A DNA stretch of 64,000 nt from Paraburkholderia flagellata (GTDB taxonomy: Bacteria > Pseudomonadota > Gammaproteobacteria > Burkholderiales > Burkholderiaceae). The position numbers were made by a program, and so were the translations under genes. Below are positions 43,355 to 52,845 of this stretch, piece after piece (the stretch's first letter is position 1; each line of letters begins with the position of its first letter). The notes under the pieces were generated by a model. It did no database searches, was not told the DNA's origin, and saw only the letters and a list, made by a program, of their open reading frames with translations. The stretch spans positions 806,001-870,000 of the forward strand of contig NZ_JAJEJT010000003.1 in assembly GCF_021390645.1 (NCBI RefSeq), read 5' to 3'.

Positions 43355-44533
43355 TCACAGCAATCCGCGCGAAGCCAGATTGCGATAAAGCGCGCGCACG
43401 CCGAAGGTCCACGGCGCGAGTGCCGTGCTCAATTGCACGGTGTTGATCAGCGCGCCGAGTTCCGGCGCGGAGATGGTGACCTTGTCGCCGAGATGATGCG
43501 TAAAGCCGCCGCCAGCCGTATCGCGGTCCTTGATCGGCGAGAACATCGTGCCGAGAAAGAGCATGAAGCCGTCGGGATACTGATGATGAGGGCCCCACGT
43601 TTGCGCCACGAGGTCGGCCGGGTCGCGGCTGATTTCGCTCATGTGGCTGATGCCCTCCAGAACGAAGTCATCGTCCGCACCTTCCACGCGCAGCGCGACG
43701 CTCGTCTTGCGCACCGTGTCGAGGTTGAACGACTCGTCGAACAGACGCACGAACGGACCGATCGCACACGAGGCGTTATTGTCCTTGCACTTGCCGAGCA
43801 GCAGCGCCGAGCGGCCTTCGATGTCGCGCAGATTCACGTCGTTGCCGAGCGTTGCGCCGACGATCTCGCCGCGGCTGTTCACGGCCAGAACGATTTCCGG
43901 CTCGGGGTTGTTCCAGACCGATGCGGCCAGCAAGCCGACGTCCGCGCCAAAGCCCACAGCCGACATGGGTTGAGACTTCGAAAAGACTTCCGCGTCGGGT
44001 CCAATGCCCACTTCCATGTACTGCGACCACGCCCCGCGCCGTTCGAGTTCCGCCTTGAGCTTCATCGCTTCTTCCGAGCCCGGCTTGATCTTCGAGAGAT
44101 CGGTGCCGATCGTGGCCGCGATTGTCTCGCGAACTTCCTGTGCCTTCGCGGGGTCGCCGCCCGCCTGCTCCTCGATCACGCGCTCGATCAGGCTCACCGC
44201 GAACGTCACGCCGCATGCCTTGATAGCTTGAACGTCGTTGGGCGCGAGCAGACGCAGCGCGCTCGCCGGGCTGCCTGGCAGATTCGCTTCGATCAGTTTC
44301 TCCACCGGGCCGAGCGATTCACCGCTCACGGTACGCGCAAATTGCGCGACGTCTTCGCGGTCGAAAAGGTCTGCGGTCGTCGGCGCGCTGGCCGTGATGT
44401 CGATGACTTCGCCGTTGCGAACGAGCACGACGCACGGGCCTTCGTGCTCGCCTGCCTTGCGCCACACGCGGCCAACGAGCAACGCCTGCCCGACGTCGCC
44501 GGGAAGCCAGTTTGATGGGGTGTTCGAGGTCAT
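43355..44533 (-). CDS. FAH-family 2-keto-3-deoxypentonate dehydratase (XylX-like)
   Basis: Fumarylacetoacetate-hydrolase-family protein of 392 residues, larger than ordinary FAH enzymes and like the dehydratase that converts 2-keto-3-deoxy-xylonate or -arabonate to 2,5-dioxopentanoate. Motifs: KACGVTFAVSLIERVIEEQ, EVGIGPDAEVFSKSQPMSAVGFG, NPEPEIVLAVN, LGNDVNLRDIEGRSALLLGK. It is the middle gene of the operon, 31 bases after the dehydratase. Which pentose it serves cannot be read. Confidence 0.88.
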   Translation of the reverse strand: MTSNTPSNWLPGDVGQALLVGRVWRKAGEHEGPCVVLVRNGEVIDITASAPTTADLFDREDVAQFARTVSGESLGPVEKLIEANLPGSPASALRLLAPNDVQAIKACGVTFAVSLIERVIEEQAGGDPAKAQEVRETIAATIGTDLSKIKPGSEEAMKLKAELERRGAWSQYMEVGIGPDAEVFSKSQPMSAVGFGADVGLLAASVWNNPEPEIVLAVNSRGEIVGATLGNDVNLRDIEGRSALLLGKCKDNNASCAIGPFVRLFDESFNLDTVRKTSVALRVEGADDDFVLEGISHMSEISRDPADLVAQTWGPHHQYPDGFMLFLGTMFSPIKDRDTAGGGFTHHLGDKVTISAPELGALINTVQLSTALAPWTFGVRALYRNLASRGLL

Positions 44534-44564
44534 GCTGCCTCCAGTTCAGTCCGGTGTTTAGTGA

Positions 44565-46349
44565 TTAATGTGAATGGCGCGGGTTGCCACGCTCGGCAAT
44601 GACTTTCAGATAAAGCGTGGCGGGCTCGAGGCATCCGCCCGTGGACAGTTGCCCCACCGTCTTGCGGTACAACTCCTGCCACGGCGTTTGTGCAGGCGGA
44701 ACTTCGAAGTGCGCAGTTTCGCGGCGCCGCGCAAGCTCGGCCTCGTCGACCAGCACGTTCACGCTGCGCGCGTTCAGGTCCACGCGAATGCGATCGCCCG
44801 TTTGCAGCAGCGCGAGACCGCCCCCCACCGCCGCCTCAGGCGACATGTTCAAGATCGACGGGCTTGCCGACGTGCCGCTCTGGCGGCCATCGCCGAGCGT
44901 AGGCAGCGACGTGATGCCCTTGCGCACCAGTTCCGCCGGCGGCGCCATGTTCACCACTTCGGCGCTGCCCGGATAGCCCACCGTGCCCGTGCCGCGAATC
45001 ACGAGAATGCAGTGCTGGTCGATTTCGAGCGACGGGTCGTTGATGCGCGCGTGGTAGTCCTCGGGACCGTCGAACACGATCGCGCGCGCCTCGAAGGTAT
45101 TCTCCGCGCCCGGCTCGCTCAAGTAGGTTTGCCGGAAGGCGTCGCCGACCACCGACATCTTCATGATCGCGCTGTCGAAGAAGTTGCCCGAAAGGACCAT
45201 GAAGCCCGCGCCATGCTTGAGCGGATCTTCCGTTGTCCTGATGACTTCGCGATCGGGCTCGGGCGTGCTGTCGGCAATGGCGCCAATGGTTCGGCCCGAT
45301 ACCGTGAGGCATTCACGATGCACGAGGCCTGCGCGATCGAGTTCGCGCAGGACGCCAGGCACGCCGCCCGCGCGGTGGAAACTTTCGCCAAGATACTCGC
45401 CCGCCGGCATGCAGTTGACGATGAGCGGCACCTTTTCGCCAACGCGTTGCCAGTCTTCGAGGCTCAGCTCGATGCCCATGTGCCGCGCGATGGCGATGAG
45501 GTGCGGCGGACAATTGGTGGACGCACCCAGCGCGGAGGCCACGACGATGGCGTTCTCAAACGCCTCTTTCGTCATGATGCGCGAAGGGCGCATGTCGTAG
45601 CGCACCAGGTCGACAATGCGCTTGCCCGTTGCGTACGCCATCTGGCCGCGCTCGCGGTACGCCGCCGGAATGCTGGCGCAGCCGGGCAGCGACATGCCGA
45701 GCGCTTCGGCAAGGCTGTTCATCGACAGCGCCGTGCCCATGGTGTTGCAGTGGCCGATGGAGGGCGACGAAGCCGTCGTCAGTTCCATGAAGCCCTCATA
45801 GTCGATTTCACCGGCCGCCAGCAGGTTGCGCGCATGCCAGATGACCGTGCCCGAGCCGACGCGCTGGCCGTTATGCCAGCCGTCGAGCATCGGTCCGCCC
45901 GACAGCACGATGGCGGGCATATCGACCGTTGCGGCGGCCATCAGGCACGCAGGCGTGGTCTTGTCGCAGCCCGTGGTCAGCACGACGCCGTCGAGCGGGA
46001 AACCATGCAGGATCTCGACCAGGCCCAGATAGGCCAGGTTACGGTCGAGCGCCGCCGTGGGCCGGCGGCTCTGCTCGGCAAGCGGATGCACCGGAAATTC
46101 CATCGGGATGCCGCCCGCGTCCCGAATGCCCGCCTTCGTGCGCGCGGCGAGTTCGATGTGGTGGCGATTGCAGGGGGCGAGATCGCTCCCCGTTTGCGCA
46201 ATGCCGATGATGGGGCGCCCCGATTGCAGTTCTTCGCGGGTCAGACCGTAGTTCATGAAGCGCTCGACATACAGCGCGGTCATGTCCGCATGGGCCGGAT
46301 CATCGAACCATTCCTGGCTGCGCAGGCGCCGTGCATTGGGCTGGGTCAT
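44565..46349 (-). CDS. IlvD/Edd-family sugar-acid dehydratase (xylonate/arabonate type)
   Basis: Iron-sulfur dehydratase of 594 residues, the size of pentonate dehydratases. The ATG at 46349 (MTQPNARRLRSQEW) follows GGAG; the open frame upstream is not part of the gene. Cluster cysteines are in APCN, TTGCDKTTPAC and SIGHCNTMG. It removes water from D-xylonate or L-arabonate to give the 2-keto-3-deoxy acid. First gene of the Weimberg-type operon; sugar dehydrogenase and lactonase genes are not nearby, so the cell may import the acid itself. Confidence 0.9.
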   Translation of the reverse strand: MTQPNARRLRSQEWFDDPAHADMTALYVERFMNYGLTREELQSGRPIIGIAQTGSDLAPCNRHHIELAARTKAGIRDAGGIPMEFPVHPLAEQSRRPTAALDRNLAYLGLVEILHGFPLDGVVLTTGCDKTTPACLMAAATVDMPAIVLSGGPMLDGWHNGQRVGSGTVIWHARNLLAAGEIDYEGFMELTTASSPSIGHCNTMGTALSMNSLAEALGMSLPGCASIPAAYRERGQMAYATGKRIVDLVRYDMRPSRIMTKEAFENAIVVASALGASTNCPPHLIAIARHMGIELSLEDWQRVGEKVPLIVNCMPAGEYLGESFHRAGGVPGVLRELDRAGLVHRECLTVSGRTIGAIADSTPEPDREVIRTTEDPLKHGAGFMVLSGNFFDSAIMKMSVVGDAFRQTYLSEPGAENTFEARAIVFDGPEDYHARINDPSLEIDQHCILVIRGTGTVGYPGSAEVVNMAPPAELVRKGITSLPTLGDGRQSGTSASPSILNMSPEAAVGGGLALLQTGDRIRVDLNARSVNVLVDEAELARRRETAHFEVPPAQTPWQELYRKTVGQLSTGGCLEPATLYLKVIAERGNPRHSH

Positions 46350-46414
46350 ATCACTTACTCCGTTATTTCGTGTCTCGACGATGTCGCCGGCGCATATTTG
46401 CGCCCGCACCGAAT

Positions 46415-46428
46415 TGTTATCGGTAACA
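46415..46428. promoter_or_regulatory. LacI-type operator, copy 1
   Basis: TGTTATCGGTAACA, a near-perfect palindrome of the GntR/IdnR gluconate-operator type (TGTTA-N4-TAACA). It lies 66 bases upstream of the dehydratase start. The identical sequence in reverse orientation is at 46573-46586. Confidence 0.65.
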
Positions 46429-46572
46429 TTTCTGGATATTAGCACTTTGCGTTCGCGCTGTGCACCAGGTGAGACCACGCGTTTTCCCGGCTAAGGCGTG
46501 GCCCCGGCCGCCCCGACCGAAGTCGTCCGGCTTGCCCTGGCACGCCCTGCCGTGCTAATTTAGCGCCCGCAG

Positions 46573-46586
46573 TGTTACCGATAACA
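46573..46586. promoter_or_regulatory. LacI-type operator, copy 2
   Basis: TGTTACCGATAACA, exact reverse complement of copy 1, 158 bases away on the MFS-transporter side of the 355-base divergent region. Two sites at this distance suit a tetrameric LacI-family repressor acting on both operons by looping. No such repressor gene is in the window. Confidence 0.65.
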
Positions 46587-46704
46587 AGACAGCGCGTTGT
46601 TCACCGACAGCGCCGAGATCCAGCAAACACACCACGAACTTCGTGGAAATAGCCTCCCCTTGCGCGGGACCGATCAAAGGCATATGTGAAAGGAGACGCA
46701 TCCC

Positions 46705-48057
46705 ATGCCAACCCTGACCCAGATTGCGGACTCACCGGCCGCCGCCAGTGAAGCCGAAGATCTCTTGTACCGCAAGGTATTGAAGCGTATTTTGCCGCTT
46801 TTGCTTCTGTGCTACGTCGTCGCCTATCTCGACCGCGTGAACGTCGGCTTCGCCAAACTGCAGATGCTGGATTCGCTGGGCCTGAGCGACAGCGTCTACG
46901 CCGTGGGCGCGAGCATATTCTTCTGGGGATACTTCCTCTTTGAAATGCCGAGCAACCTGCTCCTTCACCGCTATGGCGCGCGTTTCTGGATCGCGCGCAT
47001 CATGGTGACATGGGGCATCGTTTCTTCGTCGCTTGCGTTTATCGCGCCGCTCGCGAGTTTCTTCCACGTGCAGACCTCGACGATGTTCTACATCCTCCGG
47101 TTTCTGCTCGGCGTGTGCGAAGCGGGCTTTTTCCCCGGCATCATTCTTTACCTGAACTACTGGTTTCCGGCGCGCCGCCAGAGCGTCGCGATGTCGGGGT
47201 TCCTGATCGCCATTCCGGTGAGCCTCACGCTCGGCGGGATCATCTCGGGGTGGCTCATGGAAAACACGCACGGCCTGTTTGGCCTCGGCGGCTGGCAGTG
47301 GATGCTGCTGCTCGAAGGCATTCCTTCGATTCTCGTCGCCTTCGTCGTGCTGTTGCGCATGGGCGACGGCATTCAGTCGGCGAAATGGCTGAGCGCCGCC
47401 GAAAAGGCGGTGCTGCAGAAGAATCTCGAACAGGAAAGCGGGACGAAAACGCATAGCGCCGTGGCGGCGCTGAAAAGCCCGCGCGTCTGGCTGCTGACGT
47501 TCATTCTTCTCACCTTCAATACCGGCTTCTATGGATTGGCGTTCTGGCTGCCTTCCATCATCAAGGCTTCCGGTGTGAAGAGCACGTTCAATATCGGCTT
47601 GCTGACCGCCATTCCCTATCTCAGCGCGGTGGTGGCCATGATCTGGAATGCATCGCACTCCCGCAAGACGGGCGAGCGCCGGCTGCATGCGGCCATTCCG
47701 GCCTGTATTGGCGGCGTCGGCCTGATTCTGAGCGCATTGTTCGCGCACAACGTGCCGCTTTCCATCGTATTCCTGACTATTTCCACCTGCGCGATCCTTG
47801 GGCTCATGCCGATCTACTGGACCTTCCCGGGGCAGATTCTCTCGGGCACCGCCGCGGCGGCCGGTATTGCGCTCATCAACTCGGTGGGCAATCTGTCCGG
47901 CTTCACGGGCTCCATGATCACCAGTGTGGCGAAGGACCTGACCGGCGACATCAATAACGGCACCTATGCGCTGGGCGCCTGTTTGCTCGTGAGTTGCGTT
48001 TTGATTCTGTCGATTCCGAAAAGCATGCTGAACCGGGACCCGGTGGAAGAAAACTGA
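46705..48057 (+). CDS. MFS transporter, anion:cation symporter family (sugar acid)
   Basis: Twelve-helix transporter of 450 residues. The loop motif YLDRVNVGFAKLQM in helix 1 and RFLLGVCEAGFFPGIILYLNYWFP in helix 4 are typical of tartrate/galactonate/phthalate importers. AAAGGAGACGC precedes the ATG. It is divergent from the dehydratase operon and shares its operators, so it most likely brings in the pentonate that the operon degrades. Confidence 0.92.
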   Translation: MPTLTQIADSPAAASEAEDLLYRKVLKRILPLLLLCYVVAYLDRVNVGFAKLQMLDSLGLSDSVYAVGASIFFWGYFLFEMPSNLLLHRYGARFWIARIMVTWGIVSSSLAFIAPLASFFHVQTSTMFYILRFLLGVCEAGFFPGIILYLNYWFPARRQSVAMSGFLIAIPVSLTLGGIISGWLMENTHGLFGLGGWQWMLLLEGIPSILVAFVVLLRMGDGIQSAKWLSAAEKAVLQKNLEQESGTKTHSAVAALKSPRVWLLTFILLTFNTGFYGLAFWLPSIIKASGVKSTFNIGLLTAIPYLSAVVAMIWNASHSRKTGERRLHAAIPACIGGVGLILSALFAHNVPLSIVFLTISTCAILGLMPIYWTFPGQILSGTAAAAGIALINSVGNLSGFTGSMITSVAKDLTGDINNGTYALGACLLVSCVLILSIPKSMLNRDPVEEN

Positions 48058-48152
48058 GGGAATCACGGCGCGCTATGCGAATCAGCTAAAACATCCGTTG
48101 CGAAGGCCACCTTCTGGCTGGACCTTCCTTACACGATCCCGTTCTAAAAATT

Positions 48153-48181
48153 GCGTCGGCCTTGCGCCGGCGCTTTTTTTT
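48153..48181 (+). terminator. rho-independent terminator after the MFS gene
   Basis: An 8-bp stem GCGTCGGC/GCCGGCGC (one G-T pair) with a 5-base loop, followed by eight T residues. Nothing else is recognised in the 308-base gap 48058-48365. Confidence 0.85.
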
Positions 48182-48365
48182 GCCCTGCACAGTCCGGCCA
48201 GCCGGACCAGTCAGCCTTGCTGGACACCCCAGTTCTTGCACAAAAAGCGTACAAAATAAACAATGGGAAGTGCCTAAAGAATTTCAGCACGCTGCCGATA
48301 AGCCGTGAACACTGTTTTCCGCCCGATACACTGCCATCGGGCCACTATCAAGCCATGGAGACCCT

Positions 48366-49148
48366 GTGATTCGACACTGCCTTGGAGGCCTGCTGCTGGC
48401 GCTCGGCTGTCTTGGCACCGCCGTTGCCGCGGGCCCCGACTGCTCGCGCTCATTTACGCTCGCCTTACACGATCATGGGCTGCTTTACTCGGTCGACACG
48501 GACACGGGCATCGACAAGGACTTCGCCGACGCATTGGCGCGGCGCAGCGGCTGCCAGATCCGTGTGAGCCTGATGTCGCGCGCACGCATCTGGAAACTCA
48601 TCGAATCGGGCGCGCTCGATTTCAGTCTTTCGGGTATTGCCAACGAAGAGCGCAATCAATACGCGGATTTTGCCTGGTACTTCAGCAACAAGTACTATCT
48701 GCTGGTTCGCAAGGATTCGGGCATCCATCAACTGGCCGATTTCGAGCACAACGACAAGTTTCAGCTCGGCGTGATTCGCAGCTTCCGCTACAGCGAGTCG
48801 GCCAACCGGCTGGTCGACTCCCTCTCCGCCGAAAACCGCGTGAGTCAGGCCGGCGGCCTGGAACCGCTTTACCAGGCGCTGATTCTCGGGCGCATTCAGG
48901 GAATGATCATCGAGCCGTTTGATTATCCCGCTATCGATGAAGCGAAGATTCGGAGCGTGACCAATATCGTGGAGTTCGACGATCCAGCCATTCCGCATGG
49001 ACTCATCATGTCGAAGAAGGCGCTCTCGCCCGAGGAGCGTGACAAGTGGCGCGCCCTCGTCAACGAAATGATCGCCGACGGCACGGTGCGCCGTATCTTC
49101 ACGAAGTACTTCAAGCCTGACCTCGCTGACTCGATGGTCCCCTTCTAG
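48366..49148 (+). CDS. periplasmic solute-binding protein, family 3
   Basis: 260 residues starting with GTG at 48366 after GGAG; signal peptide to about residue 21. The fold pattern of amino-acid receptors is visible (DTGIDKDFADALARRSGCQI; LGVIRSFRYSESANRLVD; RRIFTKYFKPDLAD), although the usual YPPF pocket motif is absent. It is 8 bases from a CHASE-GGDEF-EAL gene and there is no permease, so it may be a sensor subunit, not a transporter part. Confidence 0.85.
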   Translation: MIRHCLGGLLLALGCLGTAVAAGPDCSRSFTLALHDHGLLYSVDTDTGIDKDFADALARRSGCQIRVSLMSRARIWKLIESGALDFSLSGIANEERNQYADFAWYFSNKYYLLVRKDSGIHQLADFEHNDKFQLGVIRSFRYSESANRLVDSLSAENRVSQAGGLEPLYQALILGRIQGMIIEPFDYPAIDEAKIRSVTNIVEFDDPAIPHGLIMSKKALSPEERDKWRALVNEMIADGTVRRIFTKYFKPDLADSMVPF

Positions 49149-49156
49149 ACGCCACC

Positions 49157-51904
49157 ATGACCCGGACGCGCCTCGTTCTGCTCCCGCTACTGGTTCTCGC
49201 CGCCGCGCTCGGCGTGACGTGGGCGCTCTGGAACCACGAGCGGGAAGCGGCCCGCCACGAACTGCTCACGCAGTTCGACTTTTCGCTCGGCGACGTCGTG
49301 AGCCGCATCGAACAGCGCATGGGCACGTACGAGCTTTTGCTGCGCGGCGTGCAGAGCCTGTTCGCCGCGAGTGGCGAGGTCGACCGCGACGCATTCCGGG
49401 CTTACGTCAACACGCTCAATCTCGACGCCAACTTTTCGGGCATCCAGGCCATCGGCATCATCGCGTGGGTGCCGCAAACGCAAAAGACAGCGCATATCGC
49501 GGCCATGCAACAGCGCGGGCTGCCGGGCTACTCGATCGACCCCGATGGCGCGCGCCCGAACTACGCGCCCATCATCCAGCGCGAGCCGTATATCGGCGCC
49601 AATCGCGCGGCTCCCGGGTTCGACGCCTGGGTTGACCCGGTGCGCCGGCGCGCCATGGAACAGGCGCGCGACACCGGCATGGCGACCATTTCTGGCAAGG
49701 TGCGCCTTTCGGTGGACACCGATCCCGGCGCCGATCCCGGCTTCGTGATGTACATGCCGGTCTATGCGCGCGGCCAAACGCCGGAGAACGCCACTGAGCG
49801 CCAGGCGCAGCTAGCTGGCTGGGTGTATGCGTCCTTCCGCATGCACGACGTCATCGCCAGTCTTTACGGCGAGGAGCCGCCCGGCCTCTCGGTTTCCATT
49901 TACGACGGCGTGGAATCATCGCCGGATGCGCTGCTCTACAGAACGTCGGGCGCCACCGCCCTTCACGTACCTGGCGACCTCTCGGCGACAGAATATCTCG
50001 TAGTTTGCGGACACGACTGGATGCTCAAGCTGATGGCGCGCGACGGCTTCAAGGCCCGCTTCGGCCGCGACGCTGCCACGCTCATCGCCATCACCGGCAC
50101 GGGTCTGAGCCTGCTGCTCGCGCTGCTCACACGCCTCATGATGACGGGCCGCAGCCGCGCGATACGGCTGGCCTCGTCGATGACGAAGGAACTGCGAGAA
50201 AGCGAGGAGAAATTCCGCGCCATTGCGGACTGCACCGTGAACTGGGAAATCTGGTGGTCGCCGGAAGGCAAGCCGCGCTGGATCAACTCGGCGGTGGAGC
50301 AGTACATCGGTTATACGGTCGAAGAATGTATGGCCATGAGCGATTTCGCCTGCACCGTGATCTATCCGGGCGACGCCTCCTACGTCGCGCCCGAGTTTCG
50401 CGGCGCGCAACTGGGCTCACGTGGCGAGAACCTGGAGTTTCGTTGCGTGCGCAAGGATGGCTCGCTCATGTGGCTCTCCGCATCGTGGGTGCCGATCACC
50501 GACACCAAGGGCGCTTTCATTGGTTTTCGCACGAGCGGGCGCGACATCACCGAGCGCAAGATCGCCGACCAGCGCATCAAGGAACTGGCCTTCTACGACG
50601 CGCTCACCGGCCTGCCCAATCGCACGCTGCTGCTCGACAACCTGAAGGACGCCATTACCGACAGCGCGACGAACGGCACGAGCGGCGCCCTGCTGTTCAT
50701 CGATCTGGACCACTTCAAGACGCTCAACGACACGCTCGGCCACGACAAGGGCGACCTGCTGTTGCAGGAGGTGGCGAAGCGCCTCGCGGCGAGCATACCC
50801 GCAGGCGACACTGTGGCGCGCGTGGGCGGCGACGAGTTCGTCGTCGTGGTGGGCAATCTGAATCCCGTTCCCTGTGAAGCAGCCCGCCAAACCGAGGCCC
50901 TCGGAGAGCGGATTCTCGCGGTGCTCGGGAATCCTTATCGACTCGACGATATCGACTACCGCAGCACGGCCAGCATCGGTGCAACGGTATTCAAGGGCTT
51001 CCAGGCATCGACGGACGACCTCATGAAGCAGGCCGATCTCGCCATGTACAAGTCCAAGGAACGCGGACGCAACGCGGTGCGCCTCTTCGACCCCGACATG
51101 CAAACCGTCGTCGTGGAACGCGCAGCGCTGGAGGCGGCGCTGCGCGAAGCGATCGAACACGAACAGTTCGTGCTGCACTACCAGATGCAGATCGACCGCG
51201 ACCGCGTAACCGGCGTCGAGGCGCTGGTGCGCTGGCGTCATCCCGCACGCGGGCTCGTGTACCCGGCCGACTTCATTCCCGTGGCCGAAGAAACCGGCCT
51301 CATTGCCGAGCTGGGCAGTTGGGTTCTGCGCGCAGCCTGCACCCAGTTGGCGCGCTGGGCCATGCAACCCGACACCGCGCATCTCACTATAGCGGTCAAC
51401 GTGAGCGTGCAGCAGCTTCACCAACCGGACTTCGTGGAAAGGGTGCTGGCCACGCTCGAACGAACCGGTGCGAGAGCGGACCGGCTGAAGCTGGAGTTGA
51501 CGGAAAGCGTGCTGGTCGACAACGTGCAGGAGATCATCGAGAAAATGGAAGCGCTGAAGGCAAAGGGCATCGTCTTCGCGCTCGACGATTTCGGCACCGG
51601 CTATTCGTCGCTTTCGTATTTGAAGCGCCTGCCGCTCGATCAACTGAAAATCGACCGCTCATTCGTGCGCGATGTCCTCGTCGATCCGAACGATGCCGTG
51701 ATCGCGCGGACCATCGTGGCGCTCGCGCACAGCCTGGGCCTCGGCGTGATCGCCGAAGGCGTGGAGACTGAAGAGCAACGCGCCTTCCTCGCCTCGGCGG
51801 GATGCTACGCGTATCAGGGCTATCTGTTCTGCCGCCCTGTTCCTGTCGAGGAGTTCGAAGCGGCGTTGCGCGGACTCGAGGCGCTGGAGCGCGTCACGGA
51901 ATAA
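49157..51904 (+). CDS. CHASE-PAS-GGDEF-EAL c-di-GMP enzyme
   Basis: Membrane protein of 915 residues. Helix 1 at about 5-25, a periplasmic CHASE domain (about 40-275) with the RMGTYELLLRGVQSLF start, helix 2 near 310-330, a PAS domain (about 350-470), GGDEF at 557-561 and EAL at 688-690. Both catalytic motifs are intact (GGDEF, EALVRW, DDFGTGYSS), so it could make or break c-di-GMP. It follows the binding-protein gene by 8 bases, suggesting that the ligand-loaded receptor signals through CHASE. Confidence 0.95.
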   Translation: MTRTRLVLLPLLVLAAALGVTWALWNHEREAARHELLTQFDFSLGDVVSRIEQRMGTYELLLRGVQSLFAASGEVDRDAFRAYVNTLNLDANFSGIQAIGIIAWVPQTQKTAHIAAMQQRGLPGYSIDPDGARPNYAPIIQREPYIGANRAAPGFDAWVDPVRRRAMEQARDTGMATISGKVRLSVDTDPGADPGFVMYMPVYARGQTPENATERQAQLAGWVYASFRMHDVIASLYGEEPPGLSVSIYDGVESSPDALLYRTSGATALHVPGDLSATEYLVVCGHDWMLKLMARDGFKARFGRDAATLIAITGTGLSLLLALLTRLMMTGRSRAIRLASSMTKELRESEEKFRAIADCTVNWEIWWSPEGKPRWINSAVEQYIGYTVEECMAMSDFACTVIYPGDASYVAPEFRGAQLGSRGENLEFRCVRKDGSLMWLSASWVPITDTKGAFIGFRTSGRDITERKIADQRIKELAFYDALTGLPNRTLLLDNLKDAITDSATNGTSGALLFIDLDHFKTLNDTLGHDKGDLLLQEVAKRLAASIPAGDTVARVGGDEFVVVVGNLNPVPCEAARQTEALGERILAVLGNPYRLDDIDYRSTASIGATVFKGFQASTDDLMKQADLAMYKSKERGRNAVRLFDPDMQTVVVERAALEAALREAIEHEQFVLHYQMQIDRDRVTGVEALVRWRHPARGLVYPADFIPVAEETGLIAELGSWVLRAACTQLARWAMQPDTAHLTIAVNVSVQQLHQPDFVERVLATLERTGARADRLKLELTESVLVDNVQEIIEKMEALKAKGIVFALDDFGTGYSSLSYLKRLPLDQLKIDRSFVRDVLVDPNDAVIARTIVALAHSLGLGVIAEGVETEEQRAFLASAGCYAYQGYLFCRPVPVEEFEAALRGLEALERVTE

Positions 51905-52805
51905 GCGCGCCACGCTCTCGCGGCACGAGCAGGTCGGACATGCCCACGCGGTGCAACATCTCTGCTCTCACGCGGTCCAGTACGGCAAAGCCAACGTCCG
52001 CTCCGTCCTGGGTCGGGTCGACATGCACCCGGAACGGCCGCTTCCCGAAGGGGGCATCGACCACTTCAACGATCGCCCCGGCCACGAGGCCTACGTCGGC
52101 TTCTGGCGGCACGATGGCGGCGAACGCCTTCTGGATCTGCTCGCCAAACCCTGCATAGGGGCCGGCTTCATAAGCTGCGACCACGTCCTTGTCTTCCGGA
52201 CTGCCCGCATGCGAAAAGTGATTCGTGCCCGCGGTAAAAGCGCCCGGCACGATGATCGACGTTTCGATGCCCCAGCGCGAAAGCTCTCGCGCATACTGAA
52301 CTGCAATTGCATCCATCGCGGCCTTCGCCGCAAAATACGGCGCGAGAAAAGGCGGCGTGCCGCCTGCGGAACTGCTGCTCGACAGCCACACCACCAGGCC
52401 CTCGCGCCGCTCGCGCATGTGCGGCAGCACCGCGCGGTTCACCCGCTGCGTGCCCAGCACGTTGATATCGTATAGGTGCGCATACTGTTCCGGGCTGAAC
52501 GCTTCGGCCGGCCCGAAGGCCATGTGGCCCGCGTTGTGGACGATGACGTCGATACGCCCACTCTCGGCGATCACGCGGGCGATGCCCTCATCCACGGACG
52601 CCTGCGACTGCACGTCGAGTTCGACGGTGCGCAGATCCGTGCCCCTGTCCCGCGAGAATTGCGCCATCTGCTCGACAACCGGGGCGTTGCGCCCTGCGGT
52701 CGCGCGCATGGACGCGTAGACGGTATGGCCGGCGTTGGCGAGTGCTTCGGCGGCAAGGCGACCAAAACCGCTCGATGCGCCGGTAACGACAATGACTTTC
52801 TTCAT
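51894..52805 (-). CDS. SDR family oxidoreductase
   Basis: Classical-type SDR of 303 residues from the ATG at 52805 (MKKVIVVTGASSGFGRLAA) with AAGGAG upstream. Motifs: TGASSGFG, HNAGH, SSSSSAGG, YFAAKAAM. It carries an extended C-terminal part like other NAD(P)-linked aldehyde/steroid reductases of this group. Its 3' end overlaps the convergent GGDEF-EAL gene by 11 bases. It lies 40 bases downstream of another SDR and is probably in the same transcript. Confidence 0.9.
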   Translation of the reverse strand: MKKVIVVTGASSGFGRLAAEALANAGHTVYASMRATAGRNAPVVEQMAQFSRDRGTDLRTVELDVQSQASVDEGIARVIAESGRIDVIVHNAGHMAFGPAEAFSPEQYAHLYDINVLGTQRVNRAVLPHMRERREGLVVWLSSSSSAGGTPPFLAPYFAAKAAMDAIAVQYARELSRWGIETSIIVPGAFTAGTNHFSHAGSPEDKDVVAAYEAGPYAGFGEQIQKAFAAIVPPEADVGLVAGAIVEVVDAPFGKRPFRVHVDPTQDGADVGFAVLDRVRAEMLHRVGMSDLLVPRERGALIP

Positions 52806-52845
52806 GATGGGCTCCTTGTTCGTCATGAAATACTTGATCAGGACA

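Noticed and set aside
41957..44515. 852-codon open frame on the plus strand
   Set aside because: Shadow of the aldehyde dehydrogenase and FAH genes on the minus strand.
44574..46442. 622-codon open frame on the plus strand
   Set aside because: Shadow of the IlvD-type dehydratase; composition rich in Arg, Ala and His.
50417..51643. 408-codon open frame on the minus strand
   Set aside because: Antisense to the GGDEF-EAL domains; no motifs.
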